Assembly: GCA_036351435.1 (NCBI GenBank)
Contig: JAZBPA010000084.1
Location: 1-6,623, forward strand
Direction: 5' to 3'
Source of the DNA: JAAUQA01 sp036351435
GTDB lineage: Bacteria; Pseudomonadota; Gammaproteobacteria; Competibacterales; Competibacteraceae
DNA length: 6,623 nt
Made by a program: the position numbers and the translations under genes. The notes below the pieces were generated by a model that did no database searches, was not told the DNA's origin, and worked only from the letters and a program-made list of their open reading frames with translations. Below, piece by piece: positions 1 through 6,623 of this stretch. Every line of letters begins with the position of its first letter. The stretch's first letter is position 1.

Positions 1-489
1 AAGAAACAGCCTTACGAAGTCTACGATCAACTGGATTTTGCCATCCCGGTGGGAGTCAACGGCGATTGCTACGACCGCTATTTGGTGCGCATTGAAGAGA
101 TGCGTCAATCCAATCGGCTAATTAAACAGTGCGTCGACTGGTTAAGGGCTAATCCGGGGTCGGTCATGTTGGAAGACAACAAGATCACGCCCCCGTCGCG
201 GGAAGACATGAAAGAAGACATGGAAGCGTTGATCCATCACTTTAAGTTATTTACCGAGGGCTATTGCGTACCGGCGGGCGAAGTGTATGCCGCTGTCGAA
301 GCGCCCAAGGGCGAGTTCGGTGTTTATCTGATTTCCGATGGCGCCAACAAACCCTATCGGCTCAAGATACGCGCACCCGGCTTTGCCCATATCGCTGCCA
401 TGAACGAAATGGCCCAAGGTCACATGCTGGCCGATGTGGTCGCCATTATCGGCACGCAAGACATCGTATTCGGAGAGGTCGATCGCTGA
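1..489 (+). CDS. nuoD: NADH-quinone oxidoreductase subunit D, C-terminal part (5' truncated by window edge)
   Basis: This is the 49 kDa-type subunit of complex I, in the peripheral arm, which together with NuoB forms the quinone reduction site. The reading frame is open from base 1, so the gene begins upstream; 162 codons before TGA are visible, about 40% of a usual NuoD of roughly 415 residues. The ATG at 49 is internal, because the conserved lead-in VYDQLDFAIPVG lies before it. Recognisable family motifs are the GDCYDRYLVRIEEMRQS stretch (fragment residues 21-37), SREDMK (66-71), the DGANKPYRLKIRAPGFAH block (113-130) and the typical C-terminal ending GTQDIVFGEVDR. The quinone-site His and Tyr of the N-terminal half are outside the window. 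Whether NuoD is fused to NuoC, as in E. coli, cannot be seen. Its stop codon overlaps the start of nuoE by one base. Identification is secure. Confidence 0.97.
   Translation, partial: KKQPYEVYDQLDFAIPVGVNGDCYDRYLVRIEEMRQSNRLIKQCVDWLRANPGSVMLEDNKITPPSREDMKEDMEALIHHFKLFTEGYCVPAGEVYAAVEAPKGEFGVYLISDGANKPYRLKIRAPGFAHIAAMNEMAQGHMLADVVAIIGTQDIVFGEVDR
475..479 (+). promoter_or_regulatory. Ribosome binding site for nuoE
   Basis: GAGGT, preceded by GGA, lies inside the last codons of nuoD, with a 9-base spacer to the ATG at 489. It supports that start and, with the TGATG stop/start overlap, suggests translational coupling of nuoD to nuoE. Confidence 0.6.
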
Positions 490-974
490 TGAGTGACGTA
501 TTATCCGAGCACGTACGCGCCGAGATAGACCGCTGGATTGCCAAATATCCGCCGGATCGCAAACAATCGGCAGTGCTGGCTGCCTTACGCGAGGCGCAAC
601 ATGACAACGGTGGCTTTCTCACTCAGGAGTTACTGGACGCGGTCGCTGAGTATCTGGAATTACCGCCCATCGCGGTTTACGAGGTGGCTACTTTCTATTC
701 CATGTTCGAGCTGAAACCGGTCGGTCGCCACAATATATCGGTCTGCACCAATATTTCCTGCATGTTGTGCGGTTCCGACGAGATCGTGAACCACCTGTGC
801 AACAAACTCGGCATCCAATTGGGCGAAAGCACCCCCGACGGCAAGATTTATCTCAAGCGCGAAGAAGAATGCCTGGCGGCCTGCGCGTTTGCGCCCATTA
901 TGCAAGTCGATCATGTCTATCATGAGAATCTGACCCCGGAAAAAGTGGATCAGATTCTGGACAGTTTGGAGTAG
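489..974 (+). CDS. nuoE: NADH-quinone oxidoreductase subunit E (24 kDa type, 2Fe-2S cluster N1a)
   Basis: NuoE is a thioredoxin-fold subunit of the NADH-oxidising tip of complex I; its 2Fe-2S cluster N1a sits close to the FMN of NuoF. The protein is 161 residues, usual for the family. An N-terminal helical part (about 1-65, including a RKQSAVLAALREAQ segment) leads to the EVATFYSMF motif (65-73). The four cluster ligands are in the family pattern: C86-x4-C91 (VCTNISC) and C128-x3-C132 (EECLAACAFAP). The ATG at 489 was chosen because it follows a GAGGT site and gives a normal N terminus. The frame stays open upstream to base 264, but that stretch overlaps nuoD and encodes an Arg/Cys-rich shadow sequence. 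The gene overlaps nuoD by one base (TGATG) and is followed 6 bases later by nuoF, its direct structural partner. Confidence 0.97.
   Translation: MSDVLSEHVRAEIDRWIAKYPPDRKQSAVLAALREAQHDNGGFLTQELLDAVAEYLELPPIAVYEVATFYSMFELKPVGRHNISVCTNISCMLCGSDEIVNHLCNKLGIQLGESTPDGKIYLKREEECLAACAFAPIMQVDHVYHENLTPEKVDQILDSLE
968..971 (+). promoter_or_regulatory. Ribosome binding site deciding the nuoF start
   Basis: GGAG lies in the last codons of nuoE (it ends just before the TAG stop). It is 9 bases from the ATG at 981 but only 3 bases from the in-frame TTG at 975, so the ATG is the better start. Confidence 0.6.
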
Positions 975-980
975 TTGCCC

Positions 981-2255
981 ATGACCAATGAGGTTTGCTA
1001 CCAACCCCTGGGCCAAGATCAACCGTGGTCGTTCGAGACTTATTCCCGGCTGGGCGGTTACGAGGCGTGGCGGAAAATTCTAGCCGGCGAAATCCCGCCC
1101 GAACAGGTGGTTGATGAGGTCAAGAAATCCGGCCTGCGCGGACGTGGCGGCGCGGGTTTTCCCAGTGGACTGAAATGGAGTTTCATGCCCCGCACTGCGC
1201 CGGTGCAGAAATATGTCGTGTGCAACTCGGACGAAAGCGAACCCGGCACCTGTAAAGATCGCGATATTCTGCGCTTCAATCCCCATGCCCTAGTTGAAGG
1301 CATGGCGATAGCGGGTTTTGCCATCGGTGCGACCGTGGGTTACAACTATATCCGTGGCGAATGGCTGGACGAGCCTTATCGGCGCTTCGAGACCGCGCTA
1401 CAAGAAGCCTATGACGCCGGTTTGCTGGGCAAGAACATTCAGAACTCAGGGGTCGATTTCGACTTGTATACCCACTTAGGCGCGGGCGCTTATATCTGCG
1501 GCGAGGAAACGGCGTTACTGGAATCCCTGGAAGGGAAAAAAGGCATGCCCCGCTTCAAACCGCCGTTCCCGGCTAATTTCGGGCTCTACGGCAAGCCAAC
1601 CACCATTAATAACACCGAAACGCTGGCCTCAGTGCCCGCCATTATTCGCAACGGAGCCGATTGGTTCGCTGACCTGGGCATCGCTGGTGCTGGTGGCACC
1701 AAGATTTTTTCCGTATCCGGCCATGTCAATAAACCCGGCAACTTCGAAATCCGGCTCGGCACGCCGTTTAGCGAATTGCTGGAGATGGCCGGCGGCATGT
1801 GTCAGGGGCGTAAGCTCAAAGCGGTGATTCCAGGCGGCTCCTCGGTGCCGGTCATGCTCGGCGAAACCATGCTACAAACCAACATGGATTACGATTCTAT
1901 CGCCAAGGCCGGTTCCATGCTCGGTTCCGGGGCAGTCATTGTGATGGATGAAACCACCGACATGGTAAAGGTGCTGCAACGCATCTCTCGCTTTTATTAC
2001 TCCGAATCCTGCGGCCAATGCACGCCCTGTCGGGAAGGCACCGGCTGGTTGTACCGGGTCATCACTCGGATTATCGACGGCAAAGGTCGGGCCGAAGATC
2101 TGGCGTTGTTGGATAGCGTGGCGAGTAAAATCGAGGGGCATACCATTTGCGCATTAGGCGACGCGGCGGCGATGCCGGTGCGCAGTTTCATCAAGCATTT
2201 TCGCCACGAATTCGTCCATTACGTCGAACACAAGCGCAGTTTGCAGGCAGCTTGA
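981..2255 (+). CDS. nuoF: NADH-quinone oxidoreductase subunit F (51 kDa type; NADH/FMN site, 4Fe-4S cluster N3)
   Basis: NuoF is the catalytic entry point of complex I: it binds NADH and FMN, takes a hydride, and passes electrons to cluster N3 on their way to NuoG. The protein is 424 residues, within the usual range and slightly shorter than the 445-residue E. coli form. Visible motifs are the glycine-rich nucleotide loop GRGGAGFPSGLKW (54-66), NSDESEPGT (82-90), GAGAYICGEETALLESLEG (167-185) with the adjoining GMPRFKPPFPA, and the C-terminal cluster domain. The N3 ligands are complete: C344, C347 and C350 in SCGQCTPCREG, and C390 in HTICALGD. The ATG at 981 is preferred over the TTG at 975 on ribosome-site spacing; the alternative would add only two residues. 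It lies 6 bases after nuoE and 31 bases before nuoG. No disruption is seen. Confidence 0.98.
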   Translation: MTNEVCYQPLGQDQPWSFETYSRLGGYEAWRKILAGEIPPEQVVDEVKKSGLRGRGGAGFPSGLKWSFMPRTAPVQKYVVCNSDESEPGTCKDRDILRFNPHALVEGMAIAGFAIGATVGYNYIRGEWLDEPYRRFETALQEAYDAGLLGKNIQNSGVDFDLYTHLGAGAYICGEETALLESLEGKKGMPRFKPPFPANFGLYGKPTTINNTETLASVPAIIRNGADWFADLGIAGAGGTKIFSVSGHVNKPGNFEIRLGTPFSELLEMAGGMCQGRKLKAVIPGGSSVPVMLGETMLQTNMDYDSIAKAGSMLGSGAVIVMDETTDMVKVLQRISRFYYSESCGQCTPCREGTGWLYRVITRIIDGKGRAEDLALLDSVASKIEGHTICALGDAAAMPVRSFIKHFRHEFVHYVEHKRSLQAA

Positions 2256-2269
2256 GACAACCAAGCGAT

Positions 2270-2278
2270 AGGATTGGA
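2270..2278 (+). promoter_or_regulatory. Weak ribosome binding site for nuoG
   Basis: The 31-base nuoF-nuoG gap, the longest in the window, contains AGGA (2270-2273) and GGA (2276-2278). They are 13 and 8 bases from the ATG at 2287. Neither is a strong match, and no promoter-like pair of hexamers or terminator hairpin is evident in the gap. Confidence 0.4.
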
Positions 2279-2286
2279 AAACCTTC

Positions 2287-4521
2287 ATGAGTGTGCAACC
2301 GATCACAATCGAAGTGGACGGCATCCAAATGGAAGCCCGCAAGGGTGCGATGCTGATTGAAGTGACCGATGCAGCGGGGATTCATATCCCGCGCTTCTGT
2401 TATCACAAGAAACTGACCGTGGCTGCCAATTGCCGGATGTGCCTGGTCGAAGTCGAAAAGGCCCCGAAACCGCTGCCGGCTTGCGCTACCCCGGTGATGG
2501 ACGGGATGAAGGTGTGGACGCAGTCTGCGAAAGCGCTGTCCGCCCAACAGGGCACGATGGAATTTCTGCTGATCAACCATCCGCTGGATTGTCCGATCTG
2601 CGATCAAGGTGGCGAGTGCGAACTGCAAGATGTGGCGATGGGTTACGGCAGTGATGTGTCGCGTTTTGTTGAGCGTAAGCGGGTAGTCAAAGATAAGGAC
2701 ATCGGCCCGTTGATCGCTACCGAAATGACCCGCTGCATTCACTGTACCCGCTGCGTGCGGTTCGGCACTGAGATCGCCGGTATCCGTGAATTGGGTGCCA
2801 CCGGGCGCGGTGAGCATATGGAAATCGGCACCTACTTGGCTAAATCCATCGTGTCCGAGTTGTCCGGCAATGTGGTCGATATTTGCCCGGTAGGTGCGTT
2901 GACCGCCAAACCGTCTCGCTTCGCGGGCCGTTCCTGGGAATACGCCCAACATCCCGCTATTGCCCCGCACGATTCCATCGGCTCTCATATTTTTTTACAT
3001 ACGATGCGCGATAAGGTCATGCGGGTAGTGCCGCGCGACTGCGAAAGCATCAATGAAACCTGGATTTCCGACCGGGACCGCTTCAGTTACGAAGGCCTCT
3101 ACAGTTTGGATCGCGCGGTTCAGCCGCTGCTTAAACAAGCTGATGAATGGCAAACCGTTGAATGGGACAACGCGCTAACGGCGGTTCATCAAGGACTGTC
3201 TCAGGTGATCGAACAACACGGCCCGGACGCGGTTGGCATATTGGTTTCGCCAACCGCCACTCTGGAGGAGCTGTATCTCGCTCAGAAGCTGAGCCGGGGT
3301 CTGGGAATTAACAATATCGATCACCGGCTGCGGCAAGCCGATTTCAGCGATCAGGGTAAGGCGCCGGTTTTTCCCTGGTTGGGTCAGCCGTTGGAAACTC
3401 TGGAACAAGTCGACGCTGCCCTGCTGATCGGCTCCAACGTGCGTATGGAACAACCCATCGCAGGTCACCGCTTGCGCAAAGCTGCGTTGGCCGGTGGCAA
3501 AATCATGTTCATCAATCCGCGCGATTTCGAATTTCGTTTTCCGGTGGCCGCCAAAATGATCGTCGATCCATTGACGATGGTTTCGGGATTGGCGGGGGTT
3601 GCCAAAGCGATAGCCGAGCAGAAGGGCGAACAGTTACCGGATCATCTGCATACGCTATTAAACGATTCGGAGCCTGACAACGACGCCTGCACGATGGCCG
3701 ATAACCTGATTAACTGCGAGCGCGCTACGGTGTTACTGGGCAATTTGGCCGTCGCCCACCCGCTGTTTTCCCGGTTACGGGCTTTAGCCGTATTCATTGC
3801 AGAATCTAGTGGGGCGAGTCTGGGTTATCTGCCGGAAGCCGCTAATTCAGTGGGCGCTTGGTTAACTGGTGTGTTACCGCATCGCACGGTGGGCGGCAAA
3901 CCAGCGGATTCAGTCGGCCTGGACGCGCGAGCCATGTTGGAAACACCGCGTAAAGCCTATGTGCTGGCCGGTTTTGAGCCGGCATTCGACTGTTGGGACC
4001 CGGCGACCGCAACGGCGGCTATCCAGCAAGCCGATTTCGTTGTGGCGTTGTCGCCTTACGCCAGCGACAATCTTAAGGACGTTGCTCAGGTTATCCTCCC
4101 CGTCGCGGCGTTTTCGGAAACGTCGGGCACTTACGTCAATGCCGAAGGCTGTTGGCAGAGTTTTCAGGCAGCGGTTAAACCGCGCGGCATGGCGCGACCG
4201 GCCTGGAAAGTCTGGCGCGTACTCGGTAATGCCTTCGCGTTGCCCGGTTTCGAGTATATGGATAGCCAGGAAATTCTTGAGGAGATTCGCTCGCAATGCG
4301 AGACTGTCGAGCCACGCAACTTGGTTCCCGGTGCTGATCATTTCGAGGATCTGACGGATGCCGGTCCGATGCGGTTGGTCGAGGTGCCGATCTACTCTAT
4401 TGATCCCCTGGTACGACGGGCCCGGTCGCTGCAAAAAACCCCCTTGGCGGGGACGGCGGAAACCGCTGCGCTGGGTCCGGCCATCGGCTCCATCGAAGTG
4501 AGTCATGAGGCAATAGGATAG
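2287..4521 (+). CDS. nuoG: NADH-quinone oxidoreductase subunit G (75 kDa type; clusters N1b, N4, N5; no N7)
   Basis: NuoG is the largest peripheral-arm subunit and carries electrons from NuoF towards NuoI. It has 744 residues, against about 908 in E. coli. Domain order is a ferredoxin-like 2Fe-2S domain (about 1-80), a His-Cys 4Fe-4S segment (about 85-125), a 4Fe-4S domain (about 140-210), then a long molybdopterin-oxidoreductase-like domain (from about 215) which in complex I holds no molybdenum. N1b ligands are C38, C49, C52 and C66. N5 ligands are H98, C102, C105 and C111 (HPLDCPICDQGGEC). N4 ligands are C150, C153, C156 and C200 (RCIHCTRC and DICPVGAL). The four cysteines of E. coli-type cluster N7 are missing: residues 215-275 contain only C252. 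The last 30 or so residues are Ala/Gly/Thr-rich and probably variable. Start ATG has only a weak ribosome site, but the N terminus fits the family. The stop is 5 bases before nuoH. Confidence 0.97.
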   Translation: MSVQPITIEVDGIQMEARKGAMLIEVTDAAGIHIPRFCYHKKLTVAANCRMCLVEVEKAPKPLPACATPVMDGMKVWTQSAKALSAQQGTMEFLLINHPLDCPICDQGGECELQDVAMGYGSDVSRFVERKRVVKDKDIGPLIATEMTRCIHCTRCVRFGTEIAGIRELGATGRGEHMEIGTYLAKSIVSELSGNVVDICPVGALTAKPSRFAGRSWEYAQHPAIAPHDSIGSHIFLHTMRDKVMRVVPRDCESINETWISDRDRFSYEGLYSLDRAVQPLLKQADEWQTVEWDNALTAVHQGLSQVIEQHGPDAVGILVSPTATLEELYLAQKLSRGLGINNIDHRLRQADFSDQGKAPVFPWLGQPLETLEQVDAALLIGSNVRMEQPIAGHRLRKAALAGGKIMFINPRDFEFRFPVAAKMIVDPLTMVSGLAGVAKAIAEQKGEQLPDHLHTLLNDSEPDNDACTMADNLINCERATVLLGNLAVAHPLFSRLRALAVFIAESSGASLGYLPEAANSVGAWLTGVLPHRTVGGKPADSVGLDARAMLETPRKAYVLAGFEPAFDCWDPATATAAIQQADFVVALSPYASDNLKDVAQVILPVAAFSETSGTYVNAEGCWQSFQAAVKPRGMARPAWKVWRVLGNAFALPGFEYMDSQEILEEIRSQCETVEPRNLVPGADHFEDLTDAGPMRLVEVPIYSIDPLVRRARSLQKTPLAGTAETAALGPAIGSIEVSHEAIG
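4515..4518 (+). promoter_or_regulatory. Ribosome binding site supporting the GTG start of nuoH
   Basis: AGGA lies in the last two codons of nuoG, 8 bases before the GTG at 4527. It supports GTG initiation over the first in-frame ATG at 4590. Confidence 0.55.
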
Positions 4522-4526
4522 CCATC

Positions 4527-5549
4527 GTGGAAACGTTCCTGACGGTAGCCATCATCATCGCCAAAATCGTGGCGATCCTGATTCCTTTGATGCTGAGTGT
4601 TGCATACCTTACCTTCGCCGAACGCAAAATCATCGGCTACATTCAGGTTCGCTTGGGTCCCAATCGGGTCGGTCCGCAAGGCTGGCTACAACCGATTGCC
4701 GATGCCGTTAAGCTGCTATTCAAGGAAATCATCGTTCCCGCCGGGGCGAATCGGTTTCTCTTCGTCATCGCTCCGATGTTGTCTATCGCTCCTGCTCTGG
4801 CCGCTTGGGCGGTAATCCCCTTCAGTGACGGAATGGCCTTGACCAATATTGATGCCGGATTGCTGTATTTGCTGGCGTTGACGTCCCTAGGAGTATACGG
4901 GGTCATCATTGCCGGTTGGGCGTCGAATTCCAAATATGCCTTTTTAGGTGCGATGCGCTCGGCGGCGCAGATTGTTTCTTACGAAATCGCGATGGGCTTT
5001 GCTTTAGTTGGAGTGTTGATGGCCGCCGGCAGCCTTAACTTGCAGCAAATCGTGCTGGCGCAACAAGGCAGTATCTTGCATTGGTTCTGGTTGCCTTTGC
5101 TGCCTCTGCTTGTGGTTTATTTTATCTCGGGTGTAGCCGAAACCAATCGGGCACCGTTCGATGTCGCTGAGGGTGAATCGGAAATCGTCGCCGGTTTTCA
5201 TGTGGAATACTCGGGCATGGCTTTCGCGATCTTTTTCCTGGCCGAATACGCCAACATGATTCTCATCGCGACACTCACCGCTGTCTTGTTTCTGGGGGGA
5301 TGGTTGTCGCCTTTCGAAGGGATTCCGCTGCTAGGTGCGCTGTTTTCATTCGTTCCAGGTATTTTCTGGCTGATATTCAAAATTGCGTTCTTTTTGTTCG
5401 TATTTCTGTGGTTGCGCGCGACGCTGCCGCGTTATCGCTATGATCAAATCATGCGGTTGGGCTGGAAGGTGTTCATTCCGTTGACCTTGGTGTGGATTGC
5501 CGTAATCGGTGCCGCCATCCTGGCGCAGATCGGTCCCTGGTTCGCTTGA
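4527..5549 (+). CDS. nuoH: NADH-quinone oxidoreductase subunit H (ND1-type membrane subunit), GTG start
   Basis: NuoH is the membrane subunit that joins the two arms of complex I and forms much of the quinone tunnel and the first part of the proton path. The protein is 340 residues (E. coli about 325). About eight membrane helices can be read, near 4-28, 77-100, 111-131, 149-169, 184-202, 230-256, 268-298 and 314-334. Conserved loops are AERKIIGYIQVRLGPNRVGP (31-50), the acidic loop AETNRAPFDVAEGESE (205-219) leading into GFHVEYSG (223-230), and WLRATLPRYRYDQ (295-307), followed by a WKVFIPL segment. The start is GTG: an AGGA lies 8 bases upstream, and starting at the first ATG (4590, codon 22) would delete most of helix one. 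It lies 5 bases after nuoG and 12 bases before nuoI, as expected in a nuo operon. Confidence 0.97.
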   Translation: METFLTVAIIIAKIVAILIPLMLSVAYLTFAERKIIGYIQVRLGPNRVGPQGWLQPIADAVKLLFKEIIVPAGANRFLFVIAPMLSIAPALAAWAVIPFSDGMALTNIDAGLLYLLALTSLGVYGVIIAGWASNSKYAFLGAMRSAAQIVSYEIAMGFALVGVLMAAGSLNLQQIVLAQQGSILHWFWLPLLPLLVVYFISGVAETNRAPFDVAEGESEIVAGFHVEYSGMAFAIFFLAEYANMILIATLTAVLFLGGWLSPFEGIPLLGALFSFVPGIFWLIFKIAFFLFVFLWLRATLPRYRYDQIMRLGWKVFIPLTLVWIAVIGAAILAQIGPWFA

Positions 5550-5551
5550 TT

Positions 5552-5556
5552 GGAGG
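5552..5556 (+). promoter_or_regulatory. Strong ribosome binding site deciding the nuoI start
   Basis: GGAGG is the best Shine-Dalgarno match in the window, 5 bases before the ATG at 5562. An in-frame TTG at 5550 overlaps this site, so it cannot be the start that the site serves. Confidence 0.75.
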
Positions 5557-5561
5557 CTGTT

Positions 5562-6050
5562 ATGCAGGCGTTTGTGAATTATCTGAAGACTTTCACATTG
5601 TGGGAGTTACTGCTCGGCTTGAAGTTGACGGGCCGGCATCTGTTTGCCCGCAAAGTGACCGTGCAATTTCCAGAAGAACGGACCCCGCAGTCGCCCCGCT
5701 TCAGAGGGATGCATGCCTTGCGCCGCTATCCGAACGGCGAAGAGCGCTGCATCGCCTGCAAACTCTGCGAAGCGGTCTGTCCTGCTTTGGCAATTACCAT
5801 TGATTCAGAGCAGCGTGAAGACGGCACTCGCCGCACCACCCGTTACGACATCGACCTGTTCAAGTGCATCTACTGCGGATTTTGCGAGGAAGCTTGTCCG
5901 GTCGATTCAATCGTCGAAACCCGGATATTGGATTATCATTTTGAGAATCGCGGCGAACAGATCATGATCAAAGAAAAATTGCTCGCCATCGGCGACAAAT
6001 ACGAAGCGCAGATCGCTGCTGATCGCGCTGCTGATGCACCTTATCGTTAG
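5562..6050 (+). CDS. nuoI: NADH-quinone oxidoreductase subunit I (TYKY type; 4Fe-4S clusters N6a and N6b)
   Basis: NuoI is a 2x[4Fe-4S] ferredoxin-like subunit that relays electrons from NuoG to NuoB in the connecting part of the peripheral arm. The protein is 162 residues, typical of the proteobacterial form. An amphipathic N-terminal segment (about 1-30) likely lies against the membrane, next to NuoH. It is followed by the FRGMHALRRYPNGEERCIAC motif (47-66). Both cluster motifs are intact: C63-x2-C66-x2-C69-x3-C73 and C102-x2-C105-x2-C108-x3-C112, each ending CP. In this fold the fourth cysteine of each motif serves the other cluster. The C terminus has the usual ILDYHFENRG (122-131) and KEKLLAIGDKYE (137-148) stretches, then an Ala/Asp tail. 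The ATG at 5562 is chosen for its GGAGG site. It lies 12 bases after nuoH and 13 bases before nuoJ. Confidence 0.97.
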   Translation: MQAFVNYLKTFTLWELLLGLKLTGRHLFARKVTVQFPEERTPQSPRFRGMHALRRYPNGEERCIACKLCEAVCPALAITIDSEQREDGTRRTTRYDIDLFKCIYCGFCEEACPVDSIVETRILDYHFENRGEQIMIKEKLLAIGDKYEAQIAADRAADAPYR

Positions 6051-6063
6051 CCAATAAAACAAT

Positions 6064-6623
6064 ATGGGTTTCGAGAAATTCCTTTTCTATCTGTTCGCGG
6101 CCATTTTAGTGTTTGCAGCGGCGCGAGTCATCACGGTACGCAATCCGGTCCACGCGGTGTTGTTCCTGGTATTGGCTTTTTTCACCAGCGCCGCGTTATG
6201 GTTACTGCTGGAAGCGGAATTTCTCGCTATCACGCTGGTACTGGTGTACGTCGGCGCGGTCATGGTGCTGTTTTTGTTCGTCGTTATGATGCTCGACATC
6301 AATGTCGCACCGTTGCGGGAAGGTTTCGCTAAATACCTTCCGTTGGGTGCAGTGGTGTTGGCAATCATCGTTTTAGAAATGGGTCTGGTAGTCAGTTCCG
6401 ATTATTTCGCAGCCGATCAATTCAGCCAACCGGTCCCGCATTCGGCGGAGTATAGCAACACGAAGGAATTAGGCAGCGTGTTGTATACGGAGTATGTGTA
6501 TCCGTTTGAGATCGCCGCGGTGATTTTGCTGGTGGCAATTATCGCCGCGATTTCCTTGACCATGCGGCGGCGAACTGCAACCAAATCGCAAGAACCAGCG
6601 CAACAGGTTAAAGTCAAGCGGAG
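6064..6623 (+). CDS. nuoJ: NADH-quinone oxidoreductase subunit J (ND6 type), 3' end beyond window
   Basis: NuoJ is a small membrane subunit of complex I next to NuoH and NuoK, thought to move during coupling of quinone reduction to proton pumping. The frame runs without a stop from ATG 6064 to the window edge, giving 186 codons plus two bases; the protein is probably nearly complete, as the last visible residues are a polar, basic tail. About five membrane helices can be read, near 5-23, 29-50, 56-77, 91-110 and 147-167. Family signatures are RVITVRNPVHAVLFLV (21-36), the conserved third helix VYVGAVMVLFLFVVMML (61-77, which carries the pi-bulge in known structures), and NTKELGSVLYTEYVYPFE (132-149). 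No Shine-Dalgarno sequence is visible in the 13-base A-rich gap before the ATG, but the start aligns with the normal family N terminus. It directly follows nuoI, the standard order. Confidence 0.95.
   Translation, partial: MGFEKFLFYLFAAILVFAAARVITVRNPVHAVLFLVLAFFTSAALWLLLEAEFLAITLVLVYVGAVMVLFLFVVMMLDINVAPLREGFAKYLPLGAVVLAIIVLEMGLVVSSDYFAADQFSQPVPHSAEYSNTKELGSVLYTEYVYPFEIAAVILLVAIIAAISLTMRRRTATKSQEPAQQVKVKR

Noticed and set aside
264..488. A possible 75-residue N-terminal extension of NuoE, since the frame is open upstream
   Set aside because: It overlaps conserved nuoD, is Arg/Cys-rich, and the ATG at 489 with its GAGGT site gives a normal-length NuoE.
975..980. TTG at 975 as the nuoF start
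   Set aside because: It is only 3 bases from the GGAG site, while the ATG at 981 is at a normal distance of 9.
2256..2286. A promoter, terminator or attenuator in the nuoF-nuoG gap
   Set aside because: The gap is only 31 bases. A GG-AAAA-CC element near 2277 is too short to be a convincing hairpin, there is no T-run, and no -35/-10 pair is apparent.
2191..2988. A 265-codon open frame on the minus strand, antisense to the start of nuoG and end of nuoF
   Set aside because: It lies wholly over strongly conserved coding sequence, its translation is rich in His/Arg/Gln/Phe as expected of a reverse-frame shadow, and no domain or motif is recognisable.
3910..4506. A 198-codon open frame on the minus strand inside nuoG, with an overlapping 161-codon plus-strand frame at 3869-4354
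   Set aside because: Both are out of frame with nuoG, have Arg-rich shadow-like composition and show no family motif; nuoG itself reads through intact.
5550..5561. TTG at 5550 as the nuoI start
   Set aside because: It overlaps the GGAGG ribosome site that serves the ATG at 5562.
1..6623. A hidden accessory system, insertion sequence, CRISPR array or non-coding RNA
   Set aside because: Read on both strands, the window is nearly gap-free conserved nuo coding sequence with gaps of 31 bases or less, leaving no room for an extra gene. No inverted repeats or repeat-spacer pattern were seen.

Overview
The window is an internal stretch of a respiratory complex I operon (nuo, proton-pumping NADH:quinone oxidoreductase). 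All genes are on the + strand in the canonical order nuoD(3' end)-nuoE-nuoF-nuoG-nuoH-nuoI-nuoJ(5' part). Every gene is identified from family motifs read in its translation. Almost all of the 6623 bases are coding. The only gaps are 6 nt (D/E overlap aside, between nuoE and nuoF), 31 nt (F-G), 5 nt (G-H), 12 nt (H-I) and 13 nt (I-J). No promoter, terminator, RNA gene, mobile element, repeat array or CRISPR was seen, so the genes are most simply read as one polycistronic transcript that begins and ends outside the window.

Layout. 1-489 is the C-terminal part of NuoD (49 kDa-type quinone-site subunit). 489-974 is NuoE (24 kDa type, 2Fe-2S cluster N1a). 981-2255 is NuoF (51 kDa type, NADH and FMN site, cluster N3). 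2287-4521 is NuoG (75 kDa type, clusters N1b, N4 and N5). 4527-5549 is NuoH (ND1-type membrane subunit lining the quinone tunnel). 5562-6050 is NuoI (TYKY type, clusters N6a and N6b). 6064 to the end is NuoJ (ND6 type), cut by the window edge.

How they work together. NuoE, NuoF and NuoG form the electron-input module: NADH reduces FMN in NuoF, and electrons then pass along the iron-sulphur clusters of NuoF, NuoG and NuoI towards the quinone site formed by NuoB/NuoD against NuoH. NuoH and NuoJ belong to the membrane arm that couples this to proton translocation. Every cluster ligand expected in the window is present. NuoG lacks the four-cysteine N7 site of the E. coli type and is shorter than the E. 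coli protein.

Organism. The gene order, a NuoD whose surroundings give no sign of an unusual fusion, NuoG of the N7-less kind and moderate GC content suggest a proteobacterium. The protein style (for example the NuoG segment around residues 227-276) looks gammaproteobacterial outside the Enterobacterales, perhaps a methanotroph-like or Legionella/Coxiella-like lineage. That placement is an impression from memory, not a measurement. I found no undescribed system here: this is an ordinary, intact housekeeping locus, and the findings below are small points.
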